Assembly (NCBI RefSeq): GCF_000237925.1
Contig: NW_017386011.1
Coordinates: 1 to 64,000, forward strand
Direction: 5' to 3'
Source of the DNA: Schistosoma mansoni
Lineage: Eukaryota > Platyhelminthes > Trematoda > Strigeidida > Schistosomatidae
Length of the DNA: 64,000 nt
How positions within the stretch are numbered: position 1 is the stretch's first letter; each line of letters starts with the position of its first letter. This document shows positions 58,645 to 64,000 of the stretch, one piece after another. The notes under the pieces were generated by a model, which did no database searches, was not told the origin of the DNA, and saw only the letters and a list, made by a program, of their open reading frames with translations. The translations under genes and the position numbers were made by a program.

Positions 58645-60430
58645 TTCAGTGTTTGACTTTCAACCAATGACGACTGACTCCGTCAGCATTCGACAATATC
58701 CCATTCAAATCTCTTCCTTTACCAGCCTGTTAGCTTATCTCATAGCATCCAATTTCTTCCACAACTATCGCTTATGATTTGCTACTTGCTCTCTGCATGG
58801 TGATCAGAGCTTGTAAAAGAAAAGAGGGTAGGGAAATGAAACAAGAATATCTGAGGAAGTGCCGTGAACGAGATACCAACACCATGTTGGTGAGGTACGA
58901 TTTTTCCATGCTCTGTTCGCTACCAGGTGTTTATTGATCTGCCTCTTGAGTCGCTCTCAAGTAAAAAGTAAGGAAAAATCTACTTCAAAAACAATTATGA
59001 AAGTCAGTCAAACCTGAAGAACTGCTCCACTGCCTGTATAAAATAATAAGGTACAAGAAGGAAATACACAAACATTATTGATAATTGTTCGATTTCACAT
59101 GAGTGTTTGGTCTCCGGAAACGATTGGCATTCTGGAAGGAAATAGATGCGATGTGGGAATCTGGTGTACAAAAACGTATTAAAAGAAAAAATTCTTTTAA
59201 AAAAATATATATGCAAATGCGTGAAATTGCCATAAATTGGATTCATCACAGAACTCGATCGAATATATCAACTTGAGTCTATGATGGTCGCCTTCTATAA
59301 CCGGGTTTCTAGCCGCTGTGCATAAAGTACTTCTTAACCCAGAAAATCAAAATATACAGTTAAATAGAGGGAGAAAATTACTAAGAGTCCGAGAATGGAA
59401 TAAGCTTTTTATGGCCAGCGACACAATTGGAGTCCTATAGATGAACCATTTGATAGTTTGATGTTGGTACACATGTTATATTGACACTGTATCTCCTAAA
59501 GTCACCTAAGAAACGAGTTGGTTTGAATTTTACAAGTGTGCAAGTCCTATTAGTCATGAGTATTTTGAACAATTGGTCAGTGTAAGGAAATACTGTATTT
59601 ATGTCCGTTACAAGCGGGTGTGATCTATTGGTTAAGTGCGTGATCTAGCACTCGGGAGGACAGTAGTTCGAGTGCGTATGGGGTCGGCTTTTCGTCCACG
59701 AAACTCACATCCACACAATGTTGGCTGACTGTAAGTTACCCAGACATGAGCAAAATAACAATAAAAGGAAAGATTAGTATGCTTAAGTGCCCTAACAAAC
59801 CACGTTGGAACACCGTGTTAGCTGCTTAAAGTATGGACAGTACAAGTGTTTTCTGTTCATAATAATAACGATCAAACCGAAAAGCCACACGTGTGATAGG
59901 CTGCAGTTATACGATAACAAAAATAAGATATATGAACTATTATTTATTTAAAACAAGATTTTTGCAACATAACGAAAACGGTAAGCTCCAGAATTTCGTA
60001 TGGACAGCTGACAACAATGGCTTTATCGTGAGCCGTGAGAGTTATGTCATAAATTCAATGTTCTGACTACCCAACGGATCACTCATAAAATGAGTTTGAA
60101 TTTAGGTATGAAATTCAATACAGCTTATATAGTAAGCATACAGGTGATGTACTGTACGATGTCTTCAGTTAACTAAGTATTCGTACATCGATAAAGTGAG
60201 TTCAAGTCATGAGAGCATTGGTTTTAGACAAGGGAAGTATAAATCACAGTTCATTTTTATGATAATGGTATGAACTTTCAGTTGGTGTTTGTACAAAGCT
60301 AACTGTAGGAAAAAACGATATTTGTGTAAATAGTTATCAGTCAGGTTATTGACTGATTTAGTTCTTAGATTCATCACTTAAATCGACAATATTACGTGCC
60401 TATCAAATCGTAACAAAACTTTATGGAGAT
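58645..60430. other. Unclassified insertion(s), with a tRNA-like SINE head
   Basis: No gene recognised. At about 59612-59690 GGTGTGATCTATTGGTTAAG, and AGTAGTTCGAGTGCG further on, resemble tRNA box A and box B of a tRNA-derived SINE. The rest is AT-rich. Confidence 0.4.
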
Positions 60431-60439
60431 ATCGAGAAA

Positions 60440-60850
60440 CAATTTATGATTTTACCGTCAGTTGGAAGCTCCAGTCTCATCTGTAGATGTTTGTTATTGG
60501 ACAGAAGCTCCTCCACTCGTTTTACTCGGTATTCGCAATGCAGTGAAAGCTGACGTTGAATACACTGAAGCACAACTCGTTTACGGAACAATACTGCAAC
60601 TTTCAGGAGGATTTGTTCATCAATCATCTTCTTCAATGAATATGGATCTAGATTCATACACTAGCAAGCTTATAAACGTTATGCGTCCAGTTGAACCTAT
60701 TTCCATTTGACCGCAGTTAACGGATGTTCTCCATAAAGGGCCTTTTAAAATGTAACCTCTCCCTAACGTTGTATAGCATTTGATGAAAAGTTTCAATCCG
60801 AATATAAAGTTAATGATTTAGGAGAATCTAAATCCACAATGGGGTAAGTT
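60440..60850 (+). mobile_element. Integrase C-terminal remnant of the old Gypsy element
   Basis: Encodes [20 protein letters not shown] and EAQLVYGTILQLSGGFVHQS, matching the end of integrase in the element at 7591 (residues about 830-870). A broken KGPFKM and NDLGES follow. It ends just before the U6 copy. Confidence 0.8.
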
Positions 60851-60902
60851 AGACAACAGTGGATTTCTGATATATTCGCCATTCTTATGCACAGTAATTC
60901 TC

Positions 60903-61009
60903 GTACTCGCTTCGGCGGTACATATACTAAAGTTGGAATGATACAGAGAACATTAGCATGGCCCCTGCGCAAGGATGACACGCAAAATCGTGAAGCGTTC
61001 CATATTTTT
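60903..61009 (+). ncRNA. U6: U6 snRNA copy (likely pseudogene), fused to a LINE
   Basis: A full-length U6-like sequence: 5' stem GTACTCGC-TTCG-GCGGTAC, CATATACTAAAGTTGGAA, the ACAGAGA box, AGC triad, CATGGCCCCTGCGCAAGGAT, CACGCAAAATCGTGAAGCG and a terminal T6. One notable change is ACAGAGAACATTAGC where the near-universal sequence has ACAGAGAAGATTAGC, which should disturb U2/U6 pairing. There is no TATA or proximal element at the usual distance upstream; the flank is old Gypsy integrase DNA. It runs with no gap into a CR1 LINE, so it is best read as the 5' part of a retrotransposed chimera. Confidence 0.9.
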
Positions 61010-61172
61010 TCGAGGTCCTGCTAAGCAGTCGCAACACTTGGTCACGAAGTGGTCGATGTCTAATCCTAGGGGACTTTAATGCACCCATGGTGGACTGGGG
61101 AAATCTGCGGACTGAATAGTCAGCAAATTCTTCGAACAGGAACTAGTTGATGCGATTATCACATGTGCCCTA

Positions 61173-62558
61173 GTGCAACACGTGAAGGAAACAACTAGGT
61201 ACGACCCGGGTTCTGCACCATCCCTACTAGATCTTATATGGACTCATTATGAGGATGACGTTGCAAACCAGGATTACATGCCACTTCTAGGCAAAAGTGA
61301 TCATGCAGTTTTAACCTTTGACTTCCATATAACTGTCGATCACGAGCACGCTTCAGCTCAATCCAGACCTAACGTCTGGAAAGCAAACATACCAGACATC
61401 ATGAAATCAGCATCATCAGTAGATTGGAAAATAGACCCAGAGTCATCAATCGAAACGGCTTGGGACATATTCCGGAATTTATACTTAAAAGTTACCGCCC
61501 CTCACATCCCTTGGACTACACCTAAGAGACCGAGAAACTCCCCACCGTGGTTCAGTAGGGAGGTTCGCATCCTTCTCCGTAAAAGAAGGAAAATGTGGGA
61601 CAGATTTAGGTTACTGGGGACTGACGAGGCAAAATCTCAGTATCAAAAGGCTCGAAATACCTGTGCCTCAACCCTCCGTAAGGCCAGAAAGCTGTACGAA
61701 GAGAAAATCGTTAGGGAATCCATAGAATGCCCTAAACGCTTGTATTCGTATATAAACCAAAGGACAAAAAGAAGAAGAAATGTTCCTTCACTATGGGGAG
61801 ACAGTACTGCCACATCACTAGTGGAGGACGACTTTGGCAAAGCTCAAGTATTCTCTAAATACTTTAGCGATGTATACACCATAGAAACACCCTTCTCACC
61901 AGTCCATGGAAATCCCCCCACACAAGCACTGGACAGCGTAACCATTAAAGAACTCGATGTCTTTGGTCTGCTAGTTAAGCTTGACATAGGTAAATCCACT
62001 GGACCCGATGAACTGCATCCTAGGTTACTAAAGGAATTAGCTAACTTTGTTGCGAACCCTTTAAGTGTATGTTTTAATCTATCCGTAACCCAGGGTCGTC
62101 TACCAAAAGACTGGAAGAACGCCATAGTAAGTCCAGTCTTCAAAACAGGTACAAAACATAAGCCTGAGAATTACCGACCAATTAGCCTAACTAGTGTGGT
62201 TGTTAAAATCTTAGAAAAGATTATTCGGAAGGAGCTGTTAAAGTATCTCGATGAAAACCGGCTCCTCTCCGAAAAGCAGCATGGTTTTAGAACAGGTTAC
62301 TCTTGTCTCACAAACTTATTAGTCGCTCGTGAAAGCTGGTGCGCTCTTAAGGACCAAAAGTTACCTATAGACGTAGCTTACATCAATTTCAGAAAAGCTT
62401 TCAACAAAGTTCCGCATAACCGGCTGTTATATAAGCTAAGGAATGTCGGGATTGGAGACAGTCTATTGATGTGGATAAAAGACTTCCTAGTTGGGCGTCA
62501 ACAAAGAGTAAGGGTGAACTCCAAGTTGTCTATCGTCATTGGTCTTACTCTATGCTGA
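61173..62558 (+). CDS. CR1 LINE endonuclease end and reverse transcriptase (broken)
   Basis: 461 codons open. The first 50 residues are the end of the endonuclease (SLLDLIWTH, KSDHAVLTFDF, the SDH catalytic motif). The linker is Lys/Arg-rich (NSPPWFSREVRILLRKRRKM). The reverse transcriptase shows STGPDELHPRLLKELA, WKNAIVSPVFKTGTK, NYRPISLTSVVVKILEKII, KQHGFRTGYSCLTNLL, DVAYINFRKAFNKVPH (first catalytic position reads NFRKAFNKV, where the family has DFRKAFDKV) and VGRQQRVRVNSKLS. It then ends early because the following palm segment is deleted. The mutated and missing catalytic residues make it dead. Confidence 0.85.
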   Translation: MQHVKETTRYDPGSAPSLLDLIWTHYEDDVANQDYMPLLGKSDHAVLTFDFHITVDHEHASAQSRPNVWKANIPDIMKSASSVDWKIDPESSIETAWDIFRNLYLKVTAPHIPWTTPKRPRNSPPWFSREVRILLRKRRKMWDRFRLLGTDEAKSQYQKARNTCASTLRKARKLYEEKIVRESIECPKRLYSYINQRTKRRRNVPSLWGDSTATSLVEDDFGKAQVFSKYFSDVYTIETPFSPVHGNPPTQALDSVTIKELDVFGLLVKLDIGKSTGPDELHPRLLKELANFVANPLSVCFNLSVTQGRLPKDWKNAIVSPVFKTGTKHKPENYRPISLTSVVVKILEKIIRKELLKYLDENRLLSEKQHGFRTGYSCLTNLLVARESWCALKDQKLPIDVAYINFRKAFNKVPHNRLLYKLRNVGIGDSLLMWIKDFLVGRQQRVRVNSKLSIVIGLTLC

Positions 62559-62636
62559 CGATGTCAAGATATGGAGAGCGATACAAAGCAAGGGCGATAA
62601 CTTAGAACTTCAAAATGACCTAGAGAGATTATCTGA

Positions 62637-63011
62637 ATGGTCCCAAACCTGGAAATTACCGATAAACACTTGGGCGATAACTTAGAACTTCAAAATGACC
62701 TAGAGAGATTATCTGAATGGTCCCAAACCTGGCAATTACCGATAAACACTTCCAAGTGTATTGTGATGCATATTGGCCACCAGGGTACAAATACATACAC
62801 GATGAATAACACTGAGCTGACTATTGTCCAGGCACACAATGACTTAGGCGTCATCGTTAGTCAAGACTTAAAGACTACTGCACACTGCCGTGCAATAGCC
62901 GCCAAAGGTTTTAGGACTTTATGGTCCATACGCAGGGCTTTTAGTCATCTCGACGTCAAAACGTTTCTGACTTTGTATACAGTGTTCGTACGCCCTAAAC
63001 TTGATTACTGA
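62637..63011 (+). CDS. CR1 LINE RT thumb and C-terminal region, part 1
   Basis: 124 codons open, from the first unit of the 80-bp duplication into the RT thumb: WSQTWQLPINTSKCIVMHIG, DLGVIVSQDLKTTAHCRAIA and VFVRPKLDY followed by a stop. YADDVKIW lies just upstream at about 62551-62574 in another frame. Confidence 0.75.
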   Translation: MVPNLEITDKHLGDNLELQNDLERLSEWSQTWQLPINTSKCIVMHIGHQGTNTYTMNNTELTIVQAHNDLGVIVSQDLKTTAHCRAIAAKGFRTLWSIRRAFSHLDVKTFLTLYTVFVRPKLDY

Positions 63012-63053
63012 ATACAAGCAGCTAGCCCCTGCCTAAAAAAAGACAGTGAACTC

Positions 63054-63410
63054 TTGGAAAGGGTTCAAAGAACAGCAACTAGGCTGGTTCCCGGAATAGC
63101 GAAGCTCCCGTATGGTACTAGACTGACCAAGCTAAACCTATTTCCGCTGTCATATAGAAGAATCAGAAGCGACTTGATTACAGTTTTCAAATTGCTTAAT
63201 GACAAATTTGCACCTGATATGCCCTCATTTTTCTTGTCATACAAAACAGAAAATCTACGAGTACACTCCAAAAAAGTTCACAAGCCCAGAACGAATTACT
63301 TGTCAGCTGACTACCGACTTTCACATCGAATCATCAACGAGTGGAATACATTACCACAGCACGTGGTTGAGGCTCCATCCGTCGACTTCTTCAAAAGTTG
63401 GATCAGCTGA
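63054..63410 (+). CDS. CR1 LINE C-terminal region, part 2
   Basis: 118 codons open: MERVQRTATRLVPGIAKLPY, then YRRIRSDLITVFKLLND and RIINEWNTLPQHVVEAPSVD, ending FFKSWIS. This is the usual CR1 C-terminus. It is separated from part 1 by one stop codon. Confidence 0.8.
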   Translation: MERVQRTATRLVPGIAKLPYGTRLTKLNLFPLSYRRIRSDLITVFKLLNDKFAPDMPSFFLSYKTENLRVHSKKVHKPRTNYLSADYRLSHRIINEWNTLPQHVVEAPSVDFFKSWIS

Positions 63411-63490
63411 GAGACCATCATTGCCAGGACTAACACAGGCCATCAAGCCTCCTGTCCTTTCCAAACTGAATCTGAAAACTGAAACTTAAC

Positions 63491-63764
63491 CCCATTATTA
63501 ATCGTTTTCAGGTAGAATTTCAGTTCTTCAGTGAATAATCGTGGGTCAAATGATTGGACAACCATCGACCATTCCATGTGATGGTCGGTCACAATACTTG
63601 AGTATATAACAATAGAAAAGCACAGTCCTCAGTCATCCCGCCAAATTTTTACTTATTTGATCAATAACAGGTCGAATCAGGACATTGTTAATTGAACTGA
63701 AGACTGAAACTGCTAATACTTCGACGCGGGTATTTTTGTTGTCGAGCGTGACTGGTAGTGGGAG
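63491..63764. other. Flank between CR1 3' end and RPL26
   Basis: No gene seen. A pyrimidine-rich TATTTTTGTTGTC lies about 35 bases before the RPL26 ATG and could belong to its 5' leader. Confidence 0.4.
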
Positions 63765-64000
63765 ATGAAGTTTAATAAGCTTGTTAGTAGCTCGCGTCGT
63801 AAAACCCGTAAACGTTACTTCAACGCCCCTTCTCACATTCGTCGGCGGCTGATGAGCGCTCCTCTATCGAAAGAGCTTCGATCTAAATACAAAGTTCGGA
63901 GTATGCCCATCCGCAAAGGAGATGAAGTACAGATTGTTCGAGGTGAGCGAAAGGATTGCAACCCCGCAAAGGTCATCCGTGTTTACCGGAAGAAATATGT
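63765..64000 (+). CDS. RPL26: 60S ribosomal protein L26 (uL24), N-terminal part
   Basis: 78 codons to the window edge, with no intron. The N-terminus [20 protein letters not shown] aligns with human RPL26 ([20 protein letters not shown], from memory). Then come [39 protein letters not shown] and VIRVYRKKY. The protein is a core 60S component near the exit tunnel. The KOW motif following VRG, normally close to HYKGQQIGK, reads ERKDCNPAK, the same length but unrelated. That is odd for such a conserved protein and may mean a decaying gene copy, or a sequence error. A GT...AG 29-nt micro-intron over this stretch was considered, but removing it breaks the frame. Confidence 0.85.
   Translation, partial: MKFNKLVSSSRRKTRKRYFNAPSHIRRRLMSAPLSKELRSKYKVRSMPIRKGDEVQIVRGERKDCNPAKVIRVYRKKY

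Larger units (their letters stand above)
51481..60850 (+). mobile_element. Old, broken CsRn1-clade Gypsy element with nested insertions
   Basis: A fossil element. After the LTR and primer site come a short leader, then, interrupted by an SR2-like LINE (about 52095-55812), Gag and protease/RT (about 55815-57670), a further insertion (57690-58512), an RT/RNase H remnant (about 58515-58640), another insertion (58645-60430) and the end of integrase (about 60440-60850). The parts match Gag and Pol of the element at 7591-12905. It has far more than ten breaks and no recognised 3' LTR. Clearly much older than the 7591 element. Confidence 0.8.
61010..63490 (+). mobile_element. 5'-truncated CR1-clade LINE joined to the U6 copy
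   Basis: Non-LTR element beginning inside the endonuclease domain (LGDFNAPMVDWG at about 61068) and running through reverse transcriptase to the 3' UTR. It carries an internal deletion that removes the SGVPQGS palm region just before LYADD (about 62545), a direct 80-bp tandem duplication (62592-62671 and 62672-62751) and a stop at about 63009. The 3' end is placed near 63490, with no clear tail. Confidence 0.85.

Noticed and set aside
63938-63970. A 29-nt GT...AG micro-intron in RPL26
   Set aside because: Removing it shifts the frame and destroys the conserved VIRVYRKKY that follows; residue spacing fits read-through.
1-64000. CRISPR arrays, bacterial-type operons, riboswitches or phage genes
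   Set aside because: None seen; the window is eukaryotic with spliced genes and retroelements.

Overview
The window reads as nuclear DNA of a blood fluke (genus Schistosoma; species not determined). The signs are a CP391S-like egg/secreted protein gene made of many small exons, host introns of only 31-36 nt at the 5' end of a gene, SINEs carrying hammerhead ribozymes (the Sm-alpha type), CsRn1-clade Gypsy elements with a CHCC Gag motif, SR2-like (RTE) and CR1-clade LINEs, and a Penelope-like element. There are three 200-N gaps (13624, 40335, 44218).

Layout. 1-4564: a Gypsy element on the minus strand, cut by the window edge. 4614-6420: a rearranged inverted copy of an internal piece of the CP391S-like gene. 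6421-7590: the 3' part of a Penelope-like element. 7591-12905: a nearly whole CsRn1-clade Gypsy element with 326-bp LTRs. 12981-15564: a large inverted repeat holding an assembly gap and hammerhead SINE pieces. 16150-16512: a broken piece of a MAPK15/ERK7-like kinase gene. 19222-27431: the CP391S-like gene, plus strand, with TATA box, about 14 exons, a C-terminal membrane anchor and a poly(A) signal. 27.4-32.6 kb: repeats and old fragments.

32698-51123: the host SDAD1 (SDA1) ribosome-biogenesis gene on the minus strand. All 13 exons could be placed and join in frame to 760 codons. Its first five introns are 31-36 nt; the other seven are 1.2-3.1 kb and packed with LINE, SINE and other repeats. 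51481-60850: an old, heavily broken Gypsy element with an SR2-like LINE and other sequences inserted into it. 60903-63490: a U6 snRNA copy fused directly to a 5'-truncated CR1 LINE, a likely template-switch chimera. 63765-64000: the start of a ribosomal protein L26 gene or copy, cut by the window edge.

The host content is therefore SDAD1 (pre-60S export), RPL26 (60S subunit) and the CP391S-like surface or secreted protein; no shared operon or pathway is implied. Most remaining DNA is retroelement-derived. All splice sites are by eye from GT/AG, frame and remembered family sequence; no alignment or search was run.
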